Counted from the first letter of the stretch, positions 1-8,930 are shown. The stretch: 64,000 nucleotides of DNA from Neorhizobium populisoli (GCF_019430945.1 NZ_JAHYCB010000008.1:62001-126000); one strand, 5' to 3'. Numbers and translations: made by a program. The notes: generated by a model not told the origin, from the letters alone.

Positions 1-1064
1 AGATCGCCTGCCCGTTCGGCTGAGACGAGGCGTGCCGCGCCGGCGCTGAATCGCCCTTCTGCCTTTGCGGCTTCGATCCTCGCGTAGGAAGGCGGCGCCG
101 CGCGATGTGCTGTCACATCCCATAATGCACGCAGATGTCGCGCGAAGCGCAGTCGCTCCGCCGTCGAAGCGCCAAGCCACAAAGGCAGGATGAAGGGCCG
201 GAGACTGAGCGGCAGAACCTGCCAATCCCGATCTTCCGAAAGGATCGTGCGGCGCGTCCGGATCACGGTCGCCAGGAGTTCGCGTGTCGTCTGGGGCAGC
301 GCATCGGGATCGAGGATCGGCACAGGCTCGCCCGCTGGACGCACGGCCTGGATGAGATGGCCGCGGCGAGAGATCACATGGTATCGCCCGCGATAACCCC
401 GTGTTTCGAGGCTCGCGACCGTATCGACCATGCTAAGGCTCGCACCGACGATCAGGATATCCTGCAGGCGGCTCAAGCGGTCCAGCCTGTCGGATTGCCA
501 GGGTTTCGCAAGGCGCCAGTCGCCGGCGAGCGGCGCGAGTGCCGGATCTTCCGCGAGCGGGAAAACGCCTGTCGCCAGAACCGCGATATCGGCGCGCAGG
601 TGGCGGCCATCGCTGAATTCGGCTTTTAAAGTCCCGTCATTGTCGCGCCGTAATCGCACCACGTCCGACTGCCAGTGAGAGACACGCGTTCCTGCACCGG
701 CACGATCGATCGCGCGTTGCAGTTCTTCGCCGACATAGCGGCCGAAGACGTTGCGGGGAATGAAGATATTCGCCGCGCCCTCTGGAGGGATTTGGATGCC
801 TGTGTCGTGGCCTGTGCGTTCCACCCACTCGGCAAGATGCGACAGATTTTGGAGGTGGATCGAAAAATTGCCGGCCGGGCCGTTCATCAGCTGCGCGGTT
901 TCCGAGGTGCTGTACGCCTCGCCACGACCAAGTTCTGCGCGCGGTTCGGCGATGACCACATGCAACGGCTGCCGGCATGTCTCCAGCAGTCGGATGGTGA
1001 GAGCAGCGCCCGCGTAACCGCCACCGATGATGAGAATGAGAGGAATGCCGTTTGGTGTTCGCAT
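1..1064 (-). CDS. FAD/NAD(P)-binding protein, C-terminus beyond left edge
   Basis: The reading frame is open from ATG at 1064 to the window edge (about 354 codons), so the C-terminus is missing. The N-terminus carries a dinucleotide-binding fold with the glycine motif GGGYAGA at about residues 14-20, and a second nucleotide-binding segment near residue 165 (ILIVGASLS). This matches the family of FAD-dependent proteins with a NAD_binding_9-type domain, often annotated only as FAD/NAD(P)-binding protein. It resembles the larger protein at 38951-40636 in fold and in the early GRGEAYS/GKGTPYH segment. It is read in the same direction as the sulfonate-type ABC genes but lies downstream of them, 75 bp from the ATPase gene. 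It could be a redox partner for the imported compound, but the substrate is unknown. Confidence 0.8.
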   Translation of the reverse strand, partial: MRTPNGIPLILIIGGGYAGAALTIRLLETCRQPLHVVIAEPRAELGRGEAYSTSETAQLMNGPAGNFSIHLQNLSHLAEWVERTGHDTGIQIPPEGAANIFIPRNVFGRYVGEELQRAIDRAGAGTRVSHWQSDVVRLRRDNDGTLKAEFSDGRHLRADIAVLATGVFPLAEDPALAPLAGDWRLAKPWQSDRLDRLSRLQDILIVGASLSMVDTVASLETRGYRGRYHVISRRGHLIQAVRPAGEPVPILDPDALPQTTRELLATVIRTRRTILSEDRDWQVLPLSLRPFILPLWLGASTAERLRFARHLRALWDVTAHRAAPPSYARIEAAKAEGRFSAGAARLVSAERAGD

Positions 1065-1139
1065 GTCTATTCTTTACTGGAAGTCGCTACTCGGCGAAGG
1101 CAAGGGAGGAGCCGAGCTCAGCCCAAGGCAGCTCGGCCA

Positions 1140-1874
1140 TCAGATGACATGCGCTGCCTGCAGCGCGGTCAGCACCTCGTTCTTCAGTTCCGCCAGCCGC
1201 GGCGCGCGCCGGTCCCTCGGGCGGGGTACGTCAACCATCAGATCATGCTGAATGCCCCCGTCCCGAGCACCCATCATGTAGATGCGGTCGCCGAGATAAA
1301 GCGCCTCGTCGATATCATGGGTGACGAGGAGGAAGGAGATGCCGCGGCGCTCGATGAGCTGCAGGACAAGGTCCTGAAGCTTCATGCGGGTAAAGGCGTC
1401 GACGGCGCTGAACGGCTCATCGAGAAGCAGGATGCGTGGTTCGGTATAAAGCGCCCGGGCGATCGCGACGCGCTGCGCCATGCCGCCCGACAATGCCTTC
1501 GGCAAGGTCCGGGCGTGACCGTTCAATCCCACATCGGCGATCAACCGCTCGACCCGGGCTGCGTTGAACCGCGGCCCGTCGGCATAACCGATGTTTTGCG
1601 CGACGGTGAGCCAGGGCATCAGCCGCGGCTCCTGGAAAACGAAGGCGATCGCGGGGGAAGCCGAGCGCCTGCCCGGTTCGTTTACGTTGACCAAGACATT
1701 GCCGGTAAACCGTTTGTCAAGGCCGGCGGCAATTCGCAAAAGCGTGCTTTTCCCGCATCCGCTCGGGCCCAGCAGCACCGCGGCTTCCCCGTCATGCAGG
1801 GCGAGATGAACGTCGTGTAGGACCGTGATGTCGCCGAACGACTTGTTGCGTACATCGATATCGAGAATGCTCAT
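1140..1874 (-). CDS. ABC transporter ATP-binding protein, SsuB/TauB/NrtD type
   Basis: ATPase of a sulfonate/nitrate/taurine-family importer, acting on the cytoplasmic face of the inner membrane. The 244-residue protein has Walker A GPSGCGKST at 36-44, the Q-loop in FVFQEPRLMPW, the signature LSGGMAQRVAI near 130, Walker B ILLLDEPFSAVDAF and the H-loop LLVTHDIDEA. The Q-loop spelling with EPRLMPW is typical of the SsuB/TauB group. ATG at 1874 overlaps the permease stop by 4 bp (ATGA), so the two are translationally coupled. The length is normal. The exact substrate cannot be read from the ATPase. Confidence 0.92.
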   Translation of the reverse strand: MSILDIDVRNKSFGDITVLHDVHLALHDGEAAVLLGPSGCGKSTLLRIAAGLDKRFTGNVLVNVNEPGRRSASPAIAFVFQEPRLMPWLTVAQNIGYADGPRFNAARVERLIADVGLNGHARTLPKALSGGMAQRVAIARALYTEPRILLLDEPFSAVDAFTRMKLQDLVLQLIERRGISFLLVTHDIDEALYLGDRIYMMGARDGGIQHDLMVDVPRPRDRRAPRLAELKNEVLTALQAAHVI

Positions 1875-2740
1875 GACGTACGCCCCGTGAACGAGACGGA
1901 ATAGGTGTCACGCCATTTCAGGCAGCGATCCTCAACGATCTTGAAGATGCTGTCGGAAATCTTGCCGAGCACGGCAAGGCAGAAGATCGCAATCAACACC
2001 AGATCGGGACGGGAAAGCTCACGTCCGTCGGAGAGCATGTAGCCGATGCCTTCGGAGGCAGCCAGGAGCTCGGCAGCTACGACGCTCAGCCAGGCGAGCG
2101 ACAGGCCGTAACGAAGACCGGTAAAAAGATGCGGCAACGAAGCCGGAATGAAGATGCGCCAGACAAGGACCGGAAGCGACTGCTGGTACATCTCGCCGAC
2201 CTCCACCAATTTGCGGTCGACATTGCGGATGCCGGAGAACAGGTTGAGGTAGACCGGGAAGAACGCACTCTTGGCAATCAGCACGATCTTCGACGTCTCT
2301 CCGATCCCGAACCAGATCATTAGAAGCGGAACCCAGGCAAGGCTCGGAACCGCTCTTAAGGCCTGGAAGGTCGGCTCGAGATAGCGCTCGGCCGTAAACC
2401 ACATCCCGACGATCGACCCTACGACGACCGCAAGCAGCGAACCGATGACGAAGCCGGCGAGAACGCGAAGGCTGCTCGCGGCAATATTCGTCCAGAGCGT
2501 CCCTTCCGCCAGGCGCAGAAATGTCTGATAGAGCTCGGAAGGCGCGGGGATGACATAAGGGCTGATCCAGCCCATCCGCACGAACAGTTCGAGTAGGACC
2601 AGCGCACCGACCGGCACGATCGCCCCGCGCAGATCGATGCGGAGAAGCCTGCTGCGCAGTTTCGACAGGAGCCCTGGTGACCGCGTTTCGCGCCCGGTCA
2701 CATGAGGCTCGGTGTCGATCTCCCGAGACGAGAGGCTCAT
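1871..2740 (-). CDS. ABC transporter permease, SsuC/TauC type
   Basis: Inner-membrane permease of the BPD_transp_1 fold, 289 residues with about six hydrophobic segments after a hydrophilic N-terminus of some 35 residues. The cytoplasmic EAA-loop region lies around residues 190-215 (VEVGEMYQQSLP onward). It sits between the ATPase and the substrate-binding protein, with ATGA overlaps on both sides (1871-1874 and 2737-2740). The order binding protein, permease, ATPase is a standard three-gene importer. Family assignment is strong; the substrate is inferred from the binding protein only. Confidence 0.92.
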   Translation of the reverse strand: MSLSSREIDTEPHVTGRETRSPGLLSKLRSRLLRIDLRGAIVPVGALVLLELFVRMGWISPYVIPAPSELYQTFLRLAEGTLWTNIAASSLRVLAGFVIGSLLAVVVGSIVGMWFTAERYLEPTFQALRAVPSLAWVPLLMIWFGIGETSKIVLIAKSAFFPVYLNLFSGIRNVDRKLVEVGEMYQQSLPVLVWRIFIPASLPHLFTGLRYGLSLAWLSVVAAELLAASEGIGYMLSDGRELSRPDLVLIAIFCLAVLGKISDSIFKIVEDRCLKWRDTYSVSFTGRTS

Positions 2741-3735
2741 GCGCCGAGAACCTTCTTGGCCGGAACGGGATCGAGAAGCTGGGCCAGAACGTTTTCGACA
2801 TTCGTGCCGGGGCGCAGCACGTCTTCGCCCAGCAGCGGCGTGACGGTGCGGATCGAAGCCAGCAGCTCTTCGCCGGGCACAGGGTCTTTCCAGTCGCGCC
2901 GCCTGACCGTCAGCTCGGTAATCTTCGGGTCACTGTCGGTCTGCTTGGTCACGAACGCGATGAATTCATCGTTGTTCTCGCGAATCCATTTCTGCGTTTG
3001 CGCCCAGACATTGAGCACGCGTTCCACGGCTTTCGGATGCTTGGCGAGAAACGCTTCCGAGACGCTGAAGACGCTGCCGTCACGCCAGCTGCGCTCGTCG
3101 AAGATTGCCCGATCGCCGGCAAGTTCGGCCTGGGCCGTCTGCGGGTCGATACCGACCCAGGCATCGACCTGGCCCTGCTGGAGGGCGGCGAAACCTTCCG
3201 GATGCTGGAGATTGACGACTTTCAGGTCGTTGATCGACAGCTTGAACTGCGCCAGCGCCCGCACGAGGGTGAAATAGGGGCCGGTGCCCTTCGTCACAGC
3301 GATCGTCTTGCCCTTCAAGTCCGCCACGGTCTTGAGCGGCGAATCCGGCTTCACCTGAATGATCGAGGAACCGCCCCAGCTTGCGACATAGATGATCTTG
3401 AGCGGCACGCCGTTGGCGCGCGACAGGAATGCAGAGAGGCCCGCGGACCCGGCAAAATCGGTTAAACCGACCTTCAGGAACTCAAGCGAGTTGTTGCTGC
3501 CACGAGACTGGACCCAGGTGATCTTAGTGCCGACATCCTTGAATGCCTCTTCCAGCCAACCCTTGTTCTTGATGAGCATGGTGTGGGAGGAATAAAATCC
3601 CCAATCCAGTCGCAGCTCTGCCGGAAAATCAGAAGAGGATTGGGCCAAAGCGGCCCCGCCCTTCAGCGGCAAAGAAAGAAGAGCTCCGGCAGCGCCGAAT
3701 TTGAGAACGTTGCGACGAGAAAACCGACCTGCCAT
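2737..3735 (-). CDS. ABC substrate-binding protein, aliphatic sulfonate/nitrate type, Tat-like signal
   Basis: Periplasmic binding protein of the NMT1/SsuA family, 332 residues from ATG at 3735. A GTG three codons upstream at 3744 is the alternative start; the ATG has AAGG at a better spacing. The N-terminus has a twin-arginine pattern (SRRNVLKFG) followed by a hydrophobic stretch and an Ala-rich cleavage region ending near AALAQ. The core has family features such as LDWGFYSSHTMLIKNKGWLE and DLKGKTIAVTKGTG. First gene of the three-gene importer operon. Sulfonates are the best guess from the family; taurine, nitrate or thiamine-precursor-like ligands are possible. Confidence 0.88.
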   Translation of the reverse strand: MAGRFSRRNVLKFGAAGALLSLPLKGGAALAQSSSDFPAELRLDWGFYSSHTMLIKNKGWLEEAFKDVGTKITWVQSRGSNNSLEFLKVGLTDFAGSAGLSAFLSRANGVPLKIIYVASWGGSSIIQVKPDSPLKTVADLKGKTIAVTKGTGPYFTLVRALAQFKLSINDLKVVNLQHPEGFAALQQGQVDAWVGIDPQTAQAELAGDRAIFDERSWRDGSVFSVSEAFLAKHPKAVERVLNVWAQTQKWIRENNDEFIAFVTKQTDSDPKITELTVRRRDWKDPVPGEELLASIRTVTPLLGEDVLRPGTNVENVLAQLLDPVPAKKVLGA

Positions 3736-4026
3736 TAAATGCACCTTAGTCTATGGAGTTAATAGATAATTTATTTTAGGTGCGCAGCCGGATCGGGGTC
3801 AATTCAACAGGACAAAATGCCATCCCATAATTGACGCGGTTCGGAGGAAATCGGCCCGTGTTGGGAAACGTGGACAGGACAATCCTCCACGCGGCTTTTT
3901 GCTTCGAGACGATGGGACTGCACGATTGCTATGGAATCAAATTGTCCTGCGACCTTTTTCGAGAGGGATTTCGCGAGGGAAAAATCCGCATCTTGCTGGC
4001 ATCGCAGCCGTCGGGGGCTTGCTCCT

Positions 4027-4233
4027 CTATTGACAGATAGCAATACCGGAACCTGCGGAATGGCAGTGTCCGAAGAGAGCTTCAGGTTCTTTGACGAGCG
4101 CGATGATTTTCTGGGCGACAAGCGCCTCGCGTTCCGGTCCGGTGATGTAATAGCGGACCGCATAGCGCCGCATCCTGCTTTTCAACAAATCGCGGTTGTC
4201 CGAAGTGGTGGCGGCATCGGGAACGTAGAGCAT
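4027..4233 (-). CDS. small hypothetical protein with strong ribosome binding site
   Basis: A 68-codon frame whose ATG at 4233 is preceded by a textbook AGGAGG six bases upstream, the main reason to call it. The product is basic in its first half (SRMRRYAVRYYITGPERE) and ends with a Cys-rich tail (GHCHSAGSGIAICQ). I do not recognise the family. The tail is unlike the helical first part, so a frameshift or truncation of a slightly longer protein is possible. It stands alone between the sulfonate-type importer and the AraC regulators. The 290 bp on its downstream side (3736-4026) hold no gene I can support, only the AT-rich promoter region of the importer operon. Confidence 0.5.
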   Translation of the reverse strand: MLYVPDAATTSDNRDLLKSRMRRYAVRYYITGPEREALVAQKIIALVKEPEALFGHCHSAGSGIAICQ

Positions 4234-4397
4234 TACACTCCTCCTGTTTGCCAGGCAGGAGCGCGTATGACATCTCAGGCATCAGCCTACACAATCGGGT
4301 GCTGATGATGGCGGGTTAGTACCACAGGATGACTCAGAAGAGAAACCCTGTGAGATAGAGGCGATCAGTCGCAAACGTTGACCGCGCTGGTTGGACG

Positions 4398-5300
4398 TCA
4401 ATGGAAGACATGCTTTATCCATTCCGTGGGCGACATGCCCACGGAAGACGTGAAGTCACGAATGAAATGTCTGACACTTGAGAAGCCGCATAACGCGGCG
4501 ACTTCGGTGGTCGGAACCTTGCGGGCCAGAAGGGTTTGGGCGCGGTCGATGCGACGGCCTTGCATCCACTCGTCAGGAGCTTTTCCGATGGTCCTTCGAA
4601 ATGACTGGACAAACTGCCCAGGGGGCATGCCAAGCTCTGACGCCAAATCTGCTAGCGAGATGTCGCTATGCACTTTGCCGTCCATCATCTCCGTCACGTG
4701 TCCGCTCTCGTTTGCAGATAGACGATGCGACATGGCTGTCGGTGGACGCATCCCTCCGAAGATGTGGGCGAAATAAGTCGTACTCGCGAGGAGAAGACGT
4801 TCGGCATACAGCGAACCAACCTCTTCAGGTCGGTCGAGCGCCGGAAGCAGCGACTGTGTAAGGCTCCAGACCGCATGGTCGATCCGGCCTTCGTGTTCGC
4901 AAGTGAGGAGCTCGACCGACGGCAGGCGATGATCGGCAGCGACTTCGTTCAGAGCTGACTGTGGAACGGTGAAGATAACCGTGTCGAAGGCGCTCATTAG
5001 GTTTGCCTTCGGTCGTTGCCAATGATTAACGACCGACACGGTTCGCTCGGGGAACATGCCCTGGTGCACAAGCTTGTCATCGAGATAAAGCTCTCGCCTG
5101 TCCTGCTGGCGCAGTTGGACAAGAACGGAGAACACCGCGTCGGGCCTCGTCGGTGTCGCAAACCCGTGTTCCGGGGTGTCACGTCGAACTCTTGATACCA
5201 GCAGCTTCGAATGACCGAGACCCGGCGCAACAATCTGCGCAACGGAGTCGGCCTTGAACTGCCGCACCTGCCTCCGCGCATATTGATGATCTGTTTCCAC
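4398..5300 (-). CDS. AraC-family transcriptional regulator (paralogue 1)
   Basis: A 300-residue regulator with an N-terminal ligand-type domain (about 1-190) and a C-terminal pair of helix-turn-helix motifs (about 200-298). The latter include LADLASELGMPPGQFVQSF and the conserved CGFSSVRHFIRDFTSSVGMSP, a variant of the usual G-F-x-S-x-S-x-F-x-R-x-F-k. The start is GTG at 5300, with GGGAG eight bases upstream. It is closely related to the next gene upstream: both share FKADxxxQxV, VSRVRRDTPxHG, QSALNE and FGGxRP segments in the same order. It lies 27 bp downstream of that paralogue on the same strand, so the pair probably arose by tandem duplication. Confidence 0.92.
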   Translation of the reverse strand: METDHQYARRQVRQFKADSVAQIVAPGLGHSKLLVSRVRRDTPEHGFATPTRPDAVFSVLVQLRQQDRRELYLDDKLVHQGMFPERTVSVVNHWQRPKANLMSAFDTVIFTVPQSALNEVAADHRLPSVELLTCEHEGRIDHAVWSLTQSLLPALDRPEEVGSLYAERLLLASTTYFAHIFGGMRPPTAMSHRLSANESGHVTEMMDGKVHSDISLADLASELGMPPGQFVQSFRRTIGKAPDEWMQGRRIDRAQTLLARKVPTTEVAALCGFSSVRHFIRDFTSSVGMSPTEWIKHVFH

Positions 5301-5327
5301 GTTTGTGCTCCCAGGACACTCGTCTTG

Positions 5328-6248
5328 TCAGAGTTTGGCAGTCCGCCGCCAGGCGGCCGGCGTCACCCCTACGAATGCCTTGAACATTCGGGTGAAATGG
5401 CTCTGGTCTGCAAATCCGCAGAGGATGGCGATCTCCGCTACGGAAGCGCCGGAATCGGCTAACATCGACTTCGATCGCTCTACCCGATGACGGAGCATCC
5501 AGCGGTAGGGAGGCTCGCCGGTCGACTGTTTGAAAGCGCGGACAAAGTAGCTTACCGAAAGTCCGCATTGAGATGCCAGGTCTTTGAGCGACACCTCCTC
5601 TTCAGACATGCCGGCGATGGCTTCCGTCGCACGTCGAAGTTGCCAAGGTGCGAGCATTCCGAGCTTTTCATTGGCGGGACGAAGTCCGCCGAACGTCTGC
5701 GCGAAATAGGTGTTGGCGGCGAGCATGACTTGCTCCGCATAGATGGCGCTGATTTCGTGTGGACGTTCCAGCGCGGGAAGGAGCGCGTTTCCAAGATGCC
5801 AGACAGTCTCGTCGTAGATACCGCCCAGGGGGCAGCGGAGTTCATTGACCCGAGCGCATCCCCTCTCGTAGGCGATTTCGTTCAAGGCGGACTGAGACAC
5901 GACGAAGATAAGATTGTCGAACGGGCTCATCAGGTTCGCGACGGGATGTTCGGCGTGATTGACGATACTCGTGGTGCGGGCTGCGTAGGAACCGCGATGC
6001 ACACATTTGCCGTCCACATGCAGTTCACGCTTGGCCTGCTCGCGCAGCTGCAGAAGGACGGCGAATGTCGTTCCGATCGTCTTGTCGGTTTCGGCCGGGC
6101 GAACCGCCGGTCCATGGCCGGGGGTGTCTCTGCGTACGCGCGAGACAAGAAGACGCGCCTTTTTGGGCCCTGTTGTTACGAGCTGGGTAATCGCGTCGGC
6201 CTTGAAGTGGCTGACGAAGCTCTCCCTAAAGGCATTGTCGGACTGCAA
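5328..6248 (-). CDS. AraC-family transcriptional regulator (paralogue 2)
   Basis: A regulator of the same architecture as its downstream neighbour: N-terminal sensing domain, C-terminal double HTH including LKDLASQCGLSVSYFVRAF and CGFADQSHFTRMFKAFVGVTP. An open frame extends to 6476, but the extension matches nothing. TTG at 6248, with GGGAGG six bases upstream, aligns exactly with the start of the paralogue, giving 306 residues. It is divergent from the hydrolase operon starting at 6507; the 258 bp between them must contain both promoters, so it is the likely direct regulator of that operon. The effector is unknown. Confidence 0.88.
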   Translation of the reverse strand: MQSDNAFRESFVSHFKADAITQLVTTGPKKARLLVSRVRRDTPGHGPAVRPAETDKTIGTTFAVLLQLREQAKRELHVDGKCVHRGSYAARTTSIVNHAEHPVANLMSPFDNLIFVVSQSALNEIAYERGCARVNELRCPLGGIYDETVWHLGNALLPALERPHEISAIYAEQVMLAANTYFAQTFGGLRPANEKLGMLAPWQLRRATEAIAGMSEEEVSLKDLASQCGLSVSYFVRAFKQSTGEPPYRWMLRHRVERSKSMLADSGASVAEIAILCGFADQSHFTRMFKAFVGVTPAAWRRTAKL

Positions 6249-6506
6249 GCTCTTCCTCCCAAGTCCTAACCCCGCAATGATCGGCTCAGCGAGCTTGCAC
6301 TGTATAGCCGCCGTAGGCCCTGTAAAGGTCGACCGTTGCGTCGCACTTGAACGATATCGCCGTCCTTTGCCTATTTTTTCCGTCTCGTGAACCCGACAAT
6401 GCCAAACGGTTCGCATCGCGCGCGTTTTCGACCAACGACGCTCATAACATTCAAGCGCAATGACGCTTCTCCACACAGGATGCGGTCGAAACTGGAGGCA
6501 CCTTCA

Positions 6507-7433
6507 ATGAAACGACTACTTCTTGCACTCGCGGCAATTGCAACGCTTTCCGGCACAGCATTTGCCGTCGAGCTTAAATTTCCGGCGGCATTCAAGAGCC
6601 AAGACGTGAAGTCCAATGGCACGACCATCCACGTCCGGTCCGGCGGAAAAGGGCCGGCGGTCGTTTTGATACATGGTTACGGCGACACCGGAGACATGTG
6701 GATACCGCTCGCGACCGAGCTTGCCCGCGACCACACCGTGATTGTACCCGACCTCCGCAGCATGGGATTGTCCGCCATCGCTATGGAAGGGTTCACCAAG
6801 AAGAACCAGGCTGAAGATATCGCGGGGGTCCTGGACAGCCTCGGCGTCAAGCAAGTCGACGTTGTCGGCCATGACATCGGCAATATGGTCGCTTTCGCCT
6901 TTACCGAGGCACATCCGGAGCGGGCAACTCGGCTGGTAATGATGGACGCGCCGGTTCCCGGTGTCGGTCCTTGGGATGAAATTCTCAAAAGCCCCCTCCT
7001 CTGGCATTTCCGCTTCGGCGGACCCGACATGGAACGGCTTGTGAAGGGCCGCGAGCGCATCTACCTCGATCGCTTCTGGAACGAGTTCGCCGCGACGAAG
7101 ACTGGGTTTCCCGAAGCGGCGCGTAAGCACTACGCGTCCATGTACTCGAAGCCCGGGCGCATGCACGCCGGGTTTCTCCAGTTTGCCGCTTTCGATCAAG
7201 ACGTCATCGACAACAGGGCATTCGTCGCAAAGCAACGCCTGAAGATGCCGGTGCTGGCGATAGGAGGCGACCACTCCCTCGGCGCGACTATGGCTGTTGT
7301 CATGCGCTCTGCCGCGGACAACGTGCAGGAGGTCGTCATACCGAACTCCGGCCACTGGTTGATGGAGGAGCAGCCTCAGGCGACTGTCTCGGCCATCCGC
7401 TCCTTCCTCGACAAGCCGGCTGCCCAGAAATGA
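6507..7433 (+). CDS. secreted alpha/beta hydrolase, epoxide hydrolase/dehalogenase-like
   Basis: A 308-residue alpha/beta-fold hydrolase. ATG at 6507 has GGAGG eight bases upstream and begins a Sec signal peptide (MKRLLLALAAIATLSGTAFA), so the enzyme is probably periplasmic. The oxyanion segment is LIHGYGDTGDMW. The nucleophile elbow is VVGHDIGNM, with Asp rather than Ser, as in epoxide hydrolases and haloacetate dehalogenases. The catalytic His is in NSGHWLMEEQP near the C-terminus. First gene of an operon with an isochorismatase-like hydrolase and an SDR, divergent from an AraC regulator. The natural substrate is unknown; an epoxide or halogenated acid is an inference from the Asp nucleophile. 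Confidence 0.88.
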   Translation: MKRLLLALAAIATLSGTAFAVELKFPAAFKSQDVKSNGTTIHVRSGGKGPAVVLIHGYGDTGDMWIPLATELARDHTVIVPDLRSMGLSAIAMEGFTKKNQAEDIAGVLDSLGVKQVDVVGHDIGNMVAFAFTEAHPERATRLVMMDAPVPGVGPWDEILKSPLLWHFRFGGPDMERLVKGRERIYLDRFWNEFAATKTGFPEAARKHYASMYSKPGRMHAGFLQFAAFDQDVIDNRAFVAKQRLKMPVLAIGGDHSLGATMAVVMRSAADNVQEVVIPNSGHWLMEEQPQATVSAIRSFLDKPAAQK

Positions 7434-7483
7434 AGATCAGGCGGCGACTGCCAAGGTCGCCGCGACATCAAAAGGAGGATTCC

Positions 7484-8095
7484 ATGACTTCATTTTCGAA
7501 ACCGCGCGATCCGATCGAAGACAATCTCCTGACCCCGCAAAACGCGGCTGTCGTCATCATCGATTTCCAGCCTGTCCAGGTGGCGTCGATCGCATCACGG
7601 CCGAAGCGTGAGCTCGTCGCCAATATCACCGCCCTCGCCAGGATCGCCAAACTCTACGAGATGCCGGTGGTGCTTTCGACAGTGAACGTCAAGACCGGTC
7701 GCAACCAGCCAACCATCCACCAGATCACGGACGTTTTGCGAGACGTCGAGGCGATCGACCGGACCTCGATCAACGCCTGGGAAGACGAAGACTTCAACCG
7801 CGCCGTCAAAGCGACCGAGCGACCTAAACTCATCATGGCCGCCTTATGGACCGAGGTCTGCCTTGTTCACCCGGCGCTCGACGCCATCAGCGAAGGCTTC
7901 GAGGTGTACCCCGTCATCGATTGTGTCGGCGGAACCTCGCTCGAAGCCCACGATCTCGGTGTGCAACGGCTCGTTCAGGCGGGGGCCAAGCCAGTCTCCT
8001 GGGTCCAGGTGATCTGCGAGCTCCAGCGAGACTGGAACCGGGAAAAGACCGTACCCGGTTTTTCGGAAATCCTCTTCACTATCGCCGGTCATTAA
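7484..8095 (+). CDS. isochorismatase-family cysteine hydrolase
   Basis: A 203-residue cytoplasmic hydrolase of the isochorismatase-like superfamily. The catalytic triad is visible: Asp in VVIIDFQPVQ, Lys in ERPKLIMAALWTE and Cys in WTEVCLVHPAL. ATG at 7484 is chosen because AGGAGG lies eight bases upstream; a longer in-frame start at 7430 would overlap the hydrolase stop but has no site and adds a low-complexity basic stretch. Second gene of the AraC-flanked operon, 50 bp after the first. Relatives hydrolyse amides or isochorismate-like ethers; the true substrate here is not evident. Confidence 0.88.
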   Translation: MTSFSKPRDPIEDNLLTPQNAAVVIIDFQPVQVASIASRPKRELVANITALARIAKLYEMPVVLSTVNVKTGRNQPTIHQITDVLRDVEAIDRTSINAWEDEDFNRAVKATERPKLIMAALWTEVCLVHPALDAISEGFEVYPVIDCVGGTSLEAHDLGVQRLVQAGAKPVSWVQVICELQRDWNREKTVPGFSEILFTIAGH

Positions 8096-8105
8096 TGGAG
8101 CCGAC

Positions 8106-8897
8106 ATGCAAATCGATCTGACAGGTAAGACGGCTCTCGTAACGGGGTCAACGGAAGGGATAGGCTACGCGATCGCGCGGCAGCTTGCGAAATCGGGCGC
8201 GGCCGTGGTGGTCAACGGCAGGTCCGAAGGCAAGACCAGAGAGACGGCCGGTCGGCTTGCCGCCGAACTCGCGTCGAACAAGGTTTCGGGAGCGGCCGCG
8301 GACGTCTCTACCGCCGAAGGATGTGCTGCATTGGTCAACCAGGTTCCACACGTCGATATCCTCATCAACAACGCGGGCGTCTTCCAGCCCATTGATTTTT
8401 TCGAGGCTGCCGATGAAGTCTGGGACCGCCACTGGCAGGTCAACGTGATGTCGGGCGTCAGGCTGGCGCGAGCCTATCTGCCCGGAATGCGGGAGCGGGA
8501 TTGGGGGCGGGTCATTTTTCTCGCTTCGGAATCGGGGTTCAATATTCCCGTGGACATGATCCACTACGGCGTCACCAAAACCGCCGATGTCGCCGTCGCC
8601 AGAGGGCTGGCGAAGCGAATGGCGGGAACAGGCGTCACCGTCAATTCGGTATTGCCTGGCCCGACACTTTCCGAAGGGGTGGGGGCGATGCTGGCGGAAG
8701 AACAGGCTAATACGGGACTGCCGATCGAGGACGTGGCAGCTGCCTTTGTGAAAAAGCATCGCTCCACCTCGATCATCCAGCGTGCCGCGACGGTCGAAGA
8801 GGTAGCCAACCTAGTAACATATCTGGCATCCCCATTGGCATCGGCGACAACGGGCGCTTCAGTCCGCGTCGATGGCGGTGTCATCGATACGCTCTAA
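8106..8897 (+). CDS. SDR-family NAD(P)-dependent oxidoreductase
   Basis: A classical short-chain dehydrogenase of 263 residues. The cofactor motif TGSTEGIG lies at about 13-20, the NNAG structural motif in ILINNAGVF, the catalytic Ser in FLASESG and the Tyr-x3-Lys pair in IHYGVTKT. The C-terminal segment SATTGASVRVDGGVIDT is typical of the family. Ten base pairs separate it from the isochorismatase-like gene, so it is the third gene of the operon. It probably oxidises or reduces an alcohol/carbonyl produced by the two hydrolases. Confidence 0.93.
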   Translation: MQIDLTGKTALVTGSTEGIGYAIARQLAKSGAAVVVNGRSEGKTRETAGRLAAELASNKVSGAAADVSTAEGCAALVNQVPHVDILINNAGVFQPIDFFEAADEVWDRHWQVNVMSGVRLARAYLPGMRERDWGRVIFLASESGFNIPVDMIHYGVTKTADVAVARGLAKRMAGTGVTVNSVLPGPTLSEGVGAMLAEEQANTGLPIEDVAAAFVKKHRSTSIIQRAATVEEVANLVTYLASPLASATTGASVRVDGGVIDTL

Positions 8898-8903
8898 ACG
8901 ATT

Positions 8904-8930
8904 GATCAGGCTCCGCCTTGGAGCCTGATC
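8904..8930. terminator. perfect 11-bp stem-loop between convergent operons
   Basis: GATCAGGCTCC and GGAGCCTGATC form a perfect 11-bp stem around a 5-base loop. It follows the SDR stop directly and overlaps the last codons and stop of the convergent symporter gene (stop at 8906). No long T-run follows on either side, so termination strength is uncertain; the position suggests a shared bidirectional terminator. Confidence 0.6.

Noticed and set aside
5328..6476. Longer version of the second AraC gene starting at 6476
   Set aside because: The extra 76 codons match nothing, would cover the divergent promoter region, and TTG at 6248 has a strong ribosome binding site aligned with the paralogue start.
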